The notes beneath the pieces were generated by a model that did no database searches, was not told where the DNA came from, and saw only the letters and a program-made list of their open reading frames with translations. Positions 8,072-16,893 of a stretch of 41,293 nt of DNA are shown in pieces (positions within the stretch are counted from its first letter, which is position 1; every line of letters begins with the position of its first letter). Source of the stretch: JAYSFC01 sp041913505 (GTDB lineage Bacteria; Pseudomonadota; Gammaproteobacteria; Burkholderiales; Burkholderiaceae_C); assembly GCA_041913505.1 (NCBI GenBank), contig JAYSFC010000012.1, forward strand, positions 1-41,293. The letters are read 5' to 3'. The position numbers and the translations under genes are program-made.

Positions 8072-9172
8072 ATGAGCAAGATTTACCGCATCGCGTGCAT
8101 TCCCGGCGATGGCATCGGCAAGGAAGTGGTGCCTGCGGGCCAGGCTGTGCTGCAGGCCCTGGCGGCCACCCAGCCGGGCCTGGGTTTCGAGTTCACGAGC
8201 TACGGCTGGGGCGGTGACTGGTACCGCGCGCACGGCGAGATGATGCCGGCCGACGGGCTCGATGCACTGCGCGGCCAGGATGCCATCCTGTTCGGCTCCG
8301 CAGGCGATCCGCACATCCCGGACCATGTCACGCTCTGGGGCCTGCGCCTGAAGATCTGCCAGGGGTTCGACCAGTACGCCAACGTGCGGCCCACGCGCAT
8401 CCTGCCCGGCATTGACGCGCCGCTCAAGCGCTGCGGCCCCGAGGACCTGGACTGGGTCATCGTGCGCGAGAACTCCGAGGGCGAGTACGCGGGCGTGGGC
8501 GGCCGGGCCCACCAGGGCCACCCGATCGAGGTGGCCACCGACGTGAGCATGATGACCCGCGCGGGCGTGGAGCGCATCATGCGCTTTGCCTTCAAGCTCG
8601 CGCAGTCACGACCGCGCAAGCAGCTCACGGTCATCACGAAGAGCAACGCCCAGCGCCATGCCATGGTGATGTGGGATGAAATTGCGCTGCAGGTCAGCCG
8701 CGAGTTCCCCGATGTGAAGTGGGACAAGGAACTGGTCGATGCCGCCACGGCGCGCATGGTGAACCGCCCGGCCACGCTCGACACCATCGTCGCCACCAAC
8801 CTGCACGCCGACATCCTGAGTGACCTGGCCGCCGCGCTGGCGGGCAGCCTGGGTATTGCGCCCACGGGCAACATCGATCCCGAGCGCCGCTACCCCAGCA
8901 TGTTCGAGCCCATCCATGGCTCGGCCTTCGACATCATGGGCCAGGGCCTGGCCAACCCTGTGGGCACGTTCTGGAGCTGCGTGATGCTGCTGGAGCACCT
9001 GGGCGAGCACGGCGCGGCACAGCGCCTCATGCAGGCCATCGAGCAGGTCACGGCCGATGCCGCGCTGCATACGCGCGATCTGGGCGGCTGCGCCACCACG
9101 GCCCAGGTCACGCAAGCCGTGTGCGAGCGGCTGGGCGCCGCGCAGCCACGGCGCGAACCAGTGGCGGCCTGA
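8072..9172 (+). CDS. Tartrate dehydrogenase/decarboxylase or D-malate dehydrogenase
   Basis: 366 residues of the isocitrate/isopropylmalate dehydrogenase family, closest in appearance to the TtuC/DmlA group. These NAD- and Mn2+-dependent enzymes oxidise tartrate to oxaloglycolate, tartrate to glycerate and CO2, or D-malate to pyruvate and CO2. Seen here: IACIPGDGIGKEVVPAG at residues 7-23, the substrate-arginine region YANVRPTRILPG, VRENSEGEYAGVGGR, the lysine in TVITKSNAQRHAMV, the metal aspartates around DTIVATNLHADILSDL and the cofactor region FEPIHGSAFDIMGQGLANP. An AAGGAG ribosome site precedes the ATG. Glycerate produced here could feed the glycerate 2-kinase two genes downstream. Confidence 0.9.
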   Translation: MSKIYRIACIPGDGIGKEVVPAGQAVLQALAATQPGLGFEFTSYGWGGDWYRAHGEMMPADGLDALRGQDAILFGSAGDPHIPDHVTLWGLRLKICQGFDQYANVRPTRILPGIDAPLKRCGPEDLDWVIVRENSEGEYAGVGGRAHQGHPIEVATDVSMMTRAGVERIMRFAFKLAQSRPRKQLTVITKSNAQRHAMVMWDEIALQVSREFPDVKWDKELVDAATARMVNRPATLDTIVATNLHADILSDLAAALAGSLGIAPTGNIDPERRYPSMFEPIHGSAFDIMGQGLANPVGTFWSCVMLLEHLGEHGAAQRLMQAIEQVTADAALHTRDLGGCATTAQVTQAVCERLGAAQPRREPVAA

Positions 9173-9263
9173 GCCTGTACCACCCCCTTGCGCGCGCCCC
9201 CGATGAAGCCGGGGCCATGGACCCCGGCCCGTGCGCATCCCTTCTTTCAGGAGACAAGACACC

Positions 9264-10250
9264 ATGACGCATTTCACGAGCAAGCGCCGCGCCCTGCGGA
9301 CCCTGGTCAGCGCCACGGCGCTGTGCGCGCTGAGCGCGACGGCCTGGGCCCAGGCCTGGCCGTCCAAGCCCATCAGCCTCGTTGTTCCGTTTCCGGCCGG
9401 CGGCACCACCGACGTGCTTGCCCGCGCGCTGGGGCAGGAACTCGCAAAAAGCCTGGGCCAGCCCGTGGTGGTAGAGAACAGGCCCGGCGCCGGCGCCACG
9501 CTGGGCGCCGACTACGTGGCCAAGGCCAAGCCCGACGGCTATACGCTGCTCATGGGCGCGGTGCACCACACCATCGCCACGAGCGTGTACCGCAAGCTGC
9601 CCTATGACTTCCAGAAAGACCTCGCGCCCGTCACCACGGTGGCCCTGGTGCCCAACGTGCTGGTGGTCCATCCGCAGGTGCCGGCCCGCAGCGTGAAGGA
9701 ACTGCTCGCGCTGGCCAAGGCCGAGCCTGGCAAGCTCACCTATGGATCGAACGGCAACGGCACAGGGCAGCACCTGATCGGCGCGCAGTTCGAGGGCATG
9801 GGCAGCGTGGAGTTGCTGCATGTGCCCTACAAGGGCAGCGGCCCGCTTACCACCGACCTGCTCGGCGGGCAGATCACCATGTCGTTCGATACCGTCACGC
9901 CTGTGCTGCCGCACATCAAGGCGGGCAAGCTGCGCGCGCTGGCCGTCACCACGGCCAAGCGATCGGTGGCGCTGCCCGATGTGCCCACGCTCGATGAAGC
10001 CGGGCTCAAGGGCTTCGACATGGGCACCTGGTTTGGCGTGCTGGCCCCGGCGGCCACGCCCAAGGAGGTGGTGGCGCGGCTGCATGCCGATATGGCCAAG
10101 ATCATCCAGTCGGCCGATTTCCGCAAGAAGATGGAGGACATCGGCGCCGACCCCGTGGGCAACACACCCGCGCAAATGGCGGCCCAGATCAAGGACGACA
10201 CAGAGCGCTTTGCGCGCCTCGTGAAGGACGCGAGGGTGACGCTGGAATGA
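9264..10250 (+). CDS. Bug-family (tripartite tricarboxylate) periplasmic solute-binding protein
   Basis: 328 residues from the ATG at 9264, which has a CAGGAGAC ribosome site; upstream in-frame starts lack one. The signal peptide has an RR-rich start, a hydrophobic stretch LRTLVSATALCALSATAWAQ and cleavage near AWA|QA. The mature protein shows the Bug hallmarks WPSKPISLVVPFPAGGTTDV, VVENRPGAGATLGADYVAKA and GQITMSFDTVTPVLPHIKAGK. Bug proteins capture carboxylates such as tartrate, citrate or lactate, often without a linked membrane component, as here. Between the dehydrogenase and glycerate kinase genes it is probably the receptor for the same acid. Confidence 0.92.
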   Translation: MTHFTSKRRALRTLVSATALCALSATAWAQAWPSKPISLVVPFPAGGTTDVLARALGQELAKSLGQPVVVENRPGAGATLGADYVAKAKPDGYTLLMGAVHHTIATSVYRKLPYDFQKDLAPVTTVALVPNVLVVHPQVPARSVKELLALAKAEPGKLTYGSNGNGTGQHLIGAQFEGMGSVELLHVPYKGSGPLTTDLLGGQITMSFDTVTPVLPHIKAGKLRALAVTTAKRSVALPDVPTLDEAGLKGFDMGTWFGVLAPAATPKEVVARLHADMAKIIQSADFRKKMEDIGADPVGNTPAQMAAQIKDDTERFARLVKDARVTLE

Positions 10251-10342
10251 GGCAGGCCTGCGCGGGGTTGAAGCACTTTTGATCTGCGCGCGCGGTTACC
10301 TCGGGGTTACGACGGCACAATGGTTTTCGGAGACAACCACCC

Positions 10343-11689
10343 ATGACCATCGCAGACCCTTCCCCCGTGCCGGACGTCGCCCCCCATCCGGTGGAGCAGC
10401 CCCGTGCGTTCCTGCAGTACCTGTACCGCGTGGCCGTGCACCGCGCACTGCCGCTGCACAACACGGCGGCTTTCCTGCCACCGCCGCCACAGGGCCGCAC
10501 GCTGGTGCTGGGGGCGGGTAAGGCAGGCGGCGCCATGGCACAGGCCGTGGAGGCGCTGTGGCCTGCCGATGCACCACTCTCGGGTCTCGTGGTCACGCGC
10601 TACCACCACACGCCGCCGCGCCCCGCAGGGTTGGCGCAGCGCATCGAAGTGGTGGAGGCGGCGCACCCCGTGCCCGACGCGGCCGGCCTTGCGGCCGCTC
10701 AGCGCATGCTGGAGCTGACCCAGGGCCTGACCGAGAACGACCTCGTGCTGTGCCTGATTTCGGGTGGCGGGTCGGCCCTGCTCACGTTGCCGGCCGAGGG
10801 GCTCACGCTCGAAGACAAGCAGCGCATCAACAAAGCGCTCTTGGACAGCGGCGCCGCCATCGATGAGATGAATTGCGTGCGCAAGCACCTCTCGCGCATC
10901 AAGGGCGGGCGGCTGGCGGCGGCTTGCGCGCCCGCGCGGGTGGTCACGCTCACGATCAGCGACGTGCCCGGCGACGATCCCTCGGTGATTGCGAGCGGCC
11001 CCACGGTGCCCGATGCCACCACCTGTGCCGATGCGCTGGCCATTCTGGCGCGCTACCGCATCGACGTGCCGCCGGCCGTGCGCGCTGCGCTCGAGGCCGG
11101 CTTGCTCGAAACACCCAAGCCCGGCGATGCTGCGTTTGTGGGCCATGCCGTGCACATGACGGCCACGCCCCAGCAGTCGCTCGATGCAGCGGCCGAGGCC
11201 GCGCGCGCCGCCGGGCTGGCGGCCTACGTGCTGTCGGACGAAATCGAAGGCGAGTCGCGCGAAGTGGGCAAGGTGCATGCCGCCCTGGCGCGCGCTGTGG
11301 CGCGGCGCGGCGCGCCGTTCCCTCGGCCCTGCGTGATCCTCTCGGGCGGGGAGACCACCGTCACCATCCGCCCGCGCCTGCCCGGGGCCGCCAGGGGGCG
11401 CGGCGGGCGTGCGGGCGAGTTCTGCATGGGCCTGGCGCAGGCGTTGCAGGGCGAGCCCAATGTGTGGGCGCTGGCGGCGGATACCGACGGCATCGATGGC
11501 GTGGAAGACAACGCGGGCGCCAGCGTGGCGCCCGACACCCTGGCGCGCGCCACGGCCCTGGGCCTGCGCATTGCGGACCACCTGGACCGCAACGATGCGT
11601 ACGGCTACTTCGGGGCGCTGGGCGACCTCGTCATCACGGGGCCCACGCACACGAACGTCAATGATTTTCGTGTGCTCCTGATTTTGTAG
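10343..11689 (+). CDS. Glycerate 2-kinase (GckA/TtuD, MOFRL family)
   Basis: 448 residues. It phosphorylates D-glycerate to 2-phosphoglycerate with ATP. Older annotations call this family hydroxypyruvate reductase. Visible are the glycine-rich TLVLGAGKAGGAMAQAVE, LVLCLISGGGSALL, the DVPGDDPSVIASGPTVPD segment, and the MOFRL domain with ILSGGETTVTIR, RGGRAGEFCMG, WALAADTDGIDGVEDNAG and GPTHTNVNDFR at the end. It links two local routes to glycolysis: glycerate from tartrate (upstream) and glycerate from glyoxylate via gcl-hyi-glxR (downstream). The last codons and the stop lie inside a dispersed repeat (11679-11737), so the final VLLIL may be supplied by the repeat. Confidence 0.92.
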   Translation: MTIADPSPVPDVAPHPVEQPRAFLQYLYRVAVHRALPLHNTAAFLPPPPQGRTLVLGAGKAGGAMAQAVEALWPADAPLSGLVVTRYHHTPPRPAGLAQRIEVVEAAHPVPDAAGLAAAQRMLELTQGLTENDLVLCLISGGGSALLTLPAEGLTLEDKQRINKALLDSGAAIDEMNCVRKHLSRIKGGRLAAACAPARVVTLTISDVPGDDPSVIASGPTVPDATTCADALAILARYRIDVPPAVRAALEAGLLETPKPGDAAFVGHAVHMTATPQQSLDAAAEAARAAGLAAYVLSDEIEGESREVGKVHAALARAVARRGAPFPRPCVILSGGETTVTIRPRLPGAARGRGGRAGEFCMGLAQALQGEPNVWALAADTDGIDGVEDNAGASVAPDTLARATALGLRIADHLDRNDAYGYFGALGDLVITGPTHTNVNDFRVLLIL

Positions 11690-11737
11690 CTGTATAAGTC
11701 CACTGGGAAAGCACTGTAAGCCTGAAAAGCTCAAAAC
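11679..11737. repeat. Dispersed intergenic repeat, copy 1
   Basis: A unit that starts ATTTTGTAGCTG, has CTGGGAAAGCACTG in the middle and ends GCCTGAAAAGC. It fills the whole gap between the convergent gckA and LysR genes and includes the gckA stop codon. A second copy lies inside lolA (35754-35806) with the same ordered blocks. I recall this type as frequent between genes of Comamonadaceae. Confidence 0.6.
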
Positions 11738-12652
11738 CTAGCCGCGCGGCAGCGATTCCCACCAGGCCTTGTCAAAGCGCCCCTGCAGGAACGCGATGAA
11801 CGCCTGCACCTTCTGCGGTACGAGCCGTGGCGAGGGGTACACGGCGTGGATCTCCTGCTCGGGCAGGCGCGCGGTCTTGAGCACCTCCACCACGCGGCCC
11901 GCCGCCAGCGATTCGGCCGCCACGTAGCGGGGCAGCGCCGCCACGCCCATGTGGGCGCGCGCGGCGGCCAGCAGGGCCGAGAGGTTGTTGGAGCGCAGCC
12001 GCCCCGTCACAGGCACCGACACCGCCTCGCCGCTCGCGTTGCGCAGGCGCCAGACATCGTTGCCCTGCACGCTGCTGTAGATCAGCGTGGCGTGCTCTTT
12101 CAGGTCCGAGGGGCGGCGTGGCGTGCCGTGGCGGCGCAGGTAGGCGGGCGAGGCCACGAGCACCCAGGGGTTCACGCCCAGCGTGCGCGCGCCCAGCGCC
12201 GAGTCGGCCAGCTTGCCCAGGCGGATCGCCACATCGATGCCGTGGGCCACGAGATCGGTGTAGCGGTCCTCGAAGCTCAAGTCCAGCTGCACCTGCGGGT
12301 TCTGCGCCATGAACTCGAGCGCGAGCGGCACCACCACGCGCCGCCCGAACGCCACCGAACTGCCCACGCGCAGCTGGCCGTGCACCTGCGTCTGGCGCAC
12401 GCGCACCACGCTTTCGGCGTCGGCGATCTCGTTCACGATGGCCTTGCACTTCTCGTAGTACAGCGTGCCGGGTTCGGTCAGGCTCACACCGCGCGTGTTG
12501 CGATTGAGCAGGCGCACCTTGAGCCGTGCCTCCAGCGCTGCGACCTGCTTGGTTACCGTGGGTTGGGTGGTGGCGAATTCGTGCGCCACTTTGGTGAAGC
12601 TGCCGGTCTCCACCACGCGCACGAACATCTGCATTGCATCGAGGCGGTCCAT
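11738..12652 (-). CDS. LysR-family regulator, divergent from gcl
   Basis: 304 residues. The opening is MDRLDAMQMFVRVVETGSFT, then the helix-turn-helix HEFATTQPTVTKQVAALEAR and LNRNTRGVSLTEPG. The effector-binding domain starts near residue 90. It belongs to the large group of proteobacterial LysR proteins in which residues around 40 read VTKQVAALE. It is read away from gcl-hyi-glxR with an inverted-repeat operator between (12674-12694), so control of glyoxylate conversion is the natural guess. Its end meets the end of gckA, with only a repeat element between. Confidence 0.9.
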   Translation of the reverse strand: MDRLDAMQMFVRVVETGSFTKVAHEFATTQPTVTKQVAALEARLKVRLLNRNTRGVSLTEPGTLYYEKCKAIVNEIADAESVVRVRQTQVHGQLRVGSSVAFGRRVVVPLALEFMAQNPQVQLDLSFEDRYTDLVAHGIDVAIRLGKLADSALGARTLGVNPWVLVASPAYLRRHGTPRRPSDLKEHATLIYSSVQGNDVWRLRNASGEAVSVPVTGRLRSNNLSALLAAARAHMGVAALPRYVAAESLAAGRVVEVLKTARLPEQEIHAVYPSPRLVPQKVQAFIAFLQGRFDKAWWESLPRG

Positions 12653-12673
12653 GGCCTGTCTCCTGGGGGGGTG

Positions 12674-12694
12674 TTTATTCCTATGGGGAATAAA
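12674..12694. promoter_or_regulatory. LysR-type operator (TTTAT-N11-ATAAA)
   Basis: Perfect 8-bp arms TTTATTCC (12674-12681) and GGAATAAA (12687-12694) around TATGG. It lies 22 bases upstream of the LysR start and 76 upstream of gcl. The layout fits the T-N11-A rule. Confidence 0.75.
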
Positions 12695-12769
12695 TTTTAT
12701 GGTCTGCCGTTGGCTTCCGCTGCACCAAGGGCGTGCCTAGAGTCGGTGCATCAACCAAGGAGACATGCA

Positions 12770-14560
<1,791 letters not shown>

Positions 14561-14592
14561 ATACACCACCGAAGATTCTGGAGATTTTGAAG

Positions 14593-15372
14593 ATGCCCCG
14601 TTTTGCCGCCAACCTCAGCATGCTGTTTACCGAGGCACCGTTCCTCGACCGCTTCGGGCGCGCCGCGCGCGCCGGCTTCCAGGCCGTGGAGTTCCTCTTT
14701 CCGTATGCGTTCCGCGTCGAGGAAATCCAGGAGCGCGCCGAGCAGCACCGGCTTCAGATCGTGCTGCACAACCTGCCCGCGGGCGATTGGGAGGCGGGGG
14801 ATCGCGGCATCGCCTGCGATCCGGCCCGCGTGGATGAATTCCGCACCGGCGTGGCACAGGCTGTAACCTATGCCCACGCCCTGGGCGTGCCGCAGCTCAA
14901 CTGCCTGGCGGGCAAAGCGCCGGCCGGCGTGGACGCAGCGGTGCTGCGCCGCACCTTCGTCGAGAACCTGCGCTTTGCAGCGGCTGCGCTCAAGGTGGCA
15001 GATTTGCGCCTGCTGATCGAGCCCATCAACCCGTTCGACATCCCTGGCTTCTACCTGAGCCGTACAGAGCAGGCACTGTCCATCCTCGACGAGGTGGGGG
15101 CCGACAACGCCTTCGTGCAGTACGACATCTACCACGCCCAGCGCACCGAGGGCGAACTGGCCGCCACGCTGCAGAAGCACCTGGCCCGCATTGGCCATGT
15201 GCAGCTGGCCGACAACCCGGGCCGCCATGAGCCGGGCACGGGCGAGATCAACTACCCCTACCTCTTCGCACTGTTGGACCGCATCGGCTACCAGGGCTGG
15301 GTGGGGTGCGAGTACAAGCCTGCGGGCGTGACCGAAGCGGGCCTCGGCTGGCGCGAGGCGCTGGCCGCATGA
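14593..15372 (+). CDS. hyi: Hydroxypyruvate isomerase
   Basis: 259 residues from the ATG at 14593. It interconverts hydroxypyruvate and tartronate semialdehyde. It is a TIM-barrel protein of the xylose-isomerase-like (AP endonuclease 2) family: MPRFAANLSMLFTEAPFLDR, GFQAVEFLFPYAF, LNCLAGKAP, then the metal-binding glutamates in LLIEPINPFDIPGFYL and VGCEYKPAG, and QYDIYHAQRTEGEL. It starts 32 bases after gcl and is followed 35 bases on by glxR. This gcl-hyi-glxR order is the common one in proteobacteria. Confidence 0.95.
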   Translation: MPRFAANLSMLFTEAPFLDRFGRAARAGFQAVEFLFPYAFRVEEIQERAEQHRLQIVLHNLPAGDWEAGDRGIACDPARVDEFRTGVAQAVTYAHALGVPQLNCLAGKAPAGVDAAVLRRTFVENLRFAAAALKVADLRLLIEPINPFDIPGFYLSRTEQALSILDEVGADNAFVQYDIYHAQRTEGELAATLQKHLARIGHVQLADNPGRHEPGTGEINYPYLFALLDRIGYQGWVGCEYKPAGVTEAGLGWREALAA

Positions 15373-15407
15373 GGATGCAGCGATAGCACCAAGACAAGGA
15401 GAACACC

Positions 15408-16322
15408 ATGACAACATCCCCCCTCAAGATCGGCTTCATTGGCCTGGGCATCATGGGTGCGCCCATGTGCGGCCACCTCATCGCCGCAGGCCACCAGTTG
15501 TTCGTGAACACACGCGGCAAGGTGCCCGCCGCCATCGCCGAGACCAGCGCATCGCAATGCACCACGGCCCGCGGCGTGGCTGAGCGCGCCGACATCGTTT
15601 TTCTCATGCTGCCCGACACTTCTGATGTCGAGCAGGTGCTGTTCGGCCCCGATGGCGTGGCGCAGGGGCTCAAGGGCAGCAGCGGCAAGGTGGTGGTGGA
15701 TATGAGCTCGATCTCGCCCGTGGCGACCAAGGACTTCGCATGCCGCATCGAGGCGCTGGGCGTGCAGTACCTCGATGCGCCCGTATCGGGCGGCGAGGTG
15801 GGCGCCAAGAACGCCACGCTGTCCATCATGGTGGGCGGCCCCGAGGCCGCGTTCGAGCGCGCCAAGCCACTGTTCGAGCGCATGGGCAAGAACATCACCC
15901 TGGTGGGCGGCAACGGCGACGGCCAGACCGCCAAGGTGGCCAACCAGATCATCGTGGCGCTCAACATCGAGGCCGTGGCCGAGGCGCTGCTGTTTGCCGC
16001 ACGCGCGGGAGCTGATCCGGCGCGCGTGCGCCAGGCGCTGCTGGGGGGGTTCGCCTCGTCGAAGATTCTCGAGGTGCATGCCGAGCGCATGATCAAGCGT
16101 ACGTTCGATCCAGGCTTTCGCATCGGGCTGCACCAGAAGGACCTGAACCTGGCGCTGTCCAGCGCCCAGGCACTGGGCATGTCGCTACCCAACACGGCCA
16201 CGGCGCAGGAACTGTTCAACGCCTGCGTGGCGCACGGCGGCCAGGGCTGGGATCACTCGGCCATGGTGCGCGCCCTCGAAAAGATGGCCAACTTCGAGAT
16301 CGGCCAGGGCGTACCAACCTGA
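15408..16322 (+). CDS. glxR: Tartronate semialdehyde reductase (2-hydroxy-3-oxopropionate reductase)
   Basis: 304 residues of the beta-hydroxyacid dehydrogenase family. It reduces tartronate semialdehyde to D-glycerate with NAD(P)H. The Rossmann motif KIGFIGLGIMGAPMCGHLI is at residues 7-25; the substrate loop DAPVSGGEVGAKNATLSIMV and the catalytic lysine in GQTAKVANQIIVALN follow. An AAGGAGAA ribosome site precedes the ATG. It is the last gene of its operon. Its original terminator appears split by the mobile element that follows: the left arm is 14 bases past the stop. Confidence 0.95.
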   Translation: MTTSPLKIGFIGLGIMGAPMCGHLIAAGHQLFVNTRGKVPAAIAETSASQCTTARGVAERADIVFLMLPDTSDVEQVLFGPDGVAQGLKGSSGKVVVDMSSISPVATKDFACRIEALGVQYLDAPVSGGEVGAKNATLSIMVGGPEAAFERAKPLFERMGKNITLVGGNGDGQTAKVANQIIVALNIEAVAEALLFAARAGADPARVRQALLGGFASSKILEVHAERMIKRTFDPGFRIGLHQKDLNLALSSAQALGMSLPNTATAQELFNACVAHGGQGWDHSAMVRALEKMANFEIGQGVPT

Positions 16323-16336
16323 GCATGTGCCCAGTA

Positions 16337-16349
16337 AAAAAGCCGCACC
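16337..16349 (+). terminator. Left arm of a split bidirectional terminator (glxR side)
   Basis: AAAAAGCCGCACC, the exact reverse complement of GGTGCGGCTTTTT at 21960-21972. Each arm lies 14-15 bases beyond the stop of a convergent gene (glxR, ggt). Together they would make a 13-bp stem with A and T tails, which is a shared two-way terminator, with about 5.6 kb of mobile DNA where the loop should be. Confidence 0.75.
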
Positions 16350-16373
16350 CCTCTGTTATCCCCCCCAACAATC

Positions 16374-16396
16374 AATACATAGTTAGGGTGAATTAG
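16374..16396 (+). repeat. Left direct repeat of the element (possible attL core)
   Basis: Contains ATACATAGTTAGGGT and then AGTC. The right end (21932-21953) has ATGTATGTTTAGGGT and then AGTC. The shared exact block is TTAGGGT at 16383-16389. Direct repeats at both ends fit the core sites left by a tyrosine recombinase. Confidence 0.5.
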
Positions 16397-16411
16397 TCAA
16401 CAGAAGTACCT

Positions 16412-16440
16412 CAAGCCCCTCTCGCAGGGGCTTTTTCTTG
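16412..16440 (+). terminator. Inward-facing terminator at the left end of the element
   Basis: Stem AAGCCCCT (16413-16420) and AGGGGCTT (16426-16433), loop CTCGC, followed by TTTTCTTG on the plus strand. It would stop transcripts entering from glxR. It lies inside the element if the end is at the terminator arm or at the TTAGGGT repeat. Confidence 0.85.
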
Positions 16441-16530
16441 TCTTGATGTTTTTGTAGCTATTCCATAAATAGTCATTTTATGTAGAATGCATACGAAGAT
16501 GCGCCACTGTCTTTGGCTGTTTCGAGTAGC

Positions 16531-16549
16531 CGTCTTTCTTTGAAAGACG
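16531..16549. promoter_or_regulatory. Palindrome upstream of the recombinase operon
   Basis: Perfect 8-bp arms CGTCTTTC (16531-16538) and GAAAGACG (16542-16549) around TTT, flanked on both sides by GAGTAGC (16524-16530 and 16549-16555). It lies 31 bases before the first start codon of the operon, in the leader. It could be an operator for an element-encoded protein or an RNA hairpin. AT-rich promoter-like sequence lies upstream at 16443-16490. Confidence 0.55.
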
Positions 16550-16580
16550 AGTAGCAGGTGGGGGTCCGGGGGAGGAAGAT

Positions 16581-16886
16581 ATGGGACGACGGTCTGTGGA
16601 TAACTTGACTCTAGAGCGATGGCGGGCACTCGATGCCTTGTTGGTGCTGGAGAAGCTCGGGAGTTACGTGAAGGCCGACGACACGTTTGAGCCAGTGAGC
16701 TCGCACGGCACCCAGCGCTATCACATCAATGTTGAAGGACAGGATTTCGAGCTGCTGCTGCGCGGCCCCAAGTTCTTCGATACCCGGCTCCAGCGCGGCG
16801 GTGGGGGTGCCGTGGATTTGGTCATGCATGTGCGCCACGTCGATTTCAAGGGTGCTACTGACCTGTTGCGTACCCTGGCTGTCTAG
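16581..16886 (+). CDS. Small protein with a cysteine-less primase zinc-finger-like fold; first gene of the recombinase operon
   Basis: 101 residues, good ribosome site GGAGGAAG eight bases before the ATG. I do not recognise a named family. The second half, KFFDTRLQRG then GGGAVDLVMHVRHVDFKGAT, matches in pattern the end of the CHC2 zinc domain of DnaG-type primases and of DUF3991/Toprim proteins (aromatic, basic, Gly-Gly-x-AIDFVM, hydrophobic, F-x-x-A). The protein has no cysteine, so a zinc site of the CHC2 type is impossible. It ends seven bases before the gmtY-like gene, so it is part of that operon. A DNA-binding or accessory role in transposition is a guess; a decayed remnant of a larger primase-like protein is the alternative. 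Confidence 0.7.
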   Translation: MGRRSVDNLTLERWRALDALLVLEKLGSYVKADDTFEPVSSHGTQRYHINVEGQDFELLLRGPKFFDTRLQRGGGGAVDLVMHVRHVDFKGATDLLRTLAV

Positions 16887-16893
16887 GTCCACC

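Noticed and set aside
11846..12769. N-terminal extension of the gcl reading frame by 308 codons
   Set aside because: The extension lies antisense to the LysR gene and has low-complexity composition. The ATG at 12770 has a clear ribosome site and gives the normal Gcl length and Val51 position.
16337..16440. tRNA or tmRNA gene as the insertion site of the element
   Set aside because: No cloverleaf or T-loop sequence is visible at either end; the flanking structure is a terminator-like inverted repeat.
16729..16893. Longer start for the first large recombinase
   Set aside because: It overlaps the small upstream gene in another frame and adds a cysteine/serine-rich segment unlike a recombinase. 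The ATG at 16894 follows that gene's stop by seven bases.
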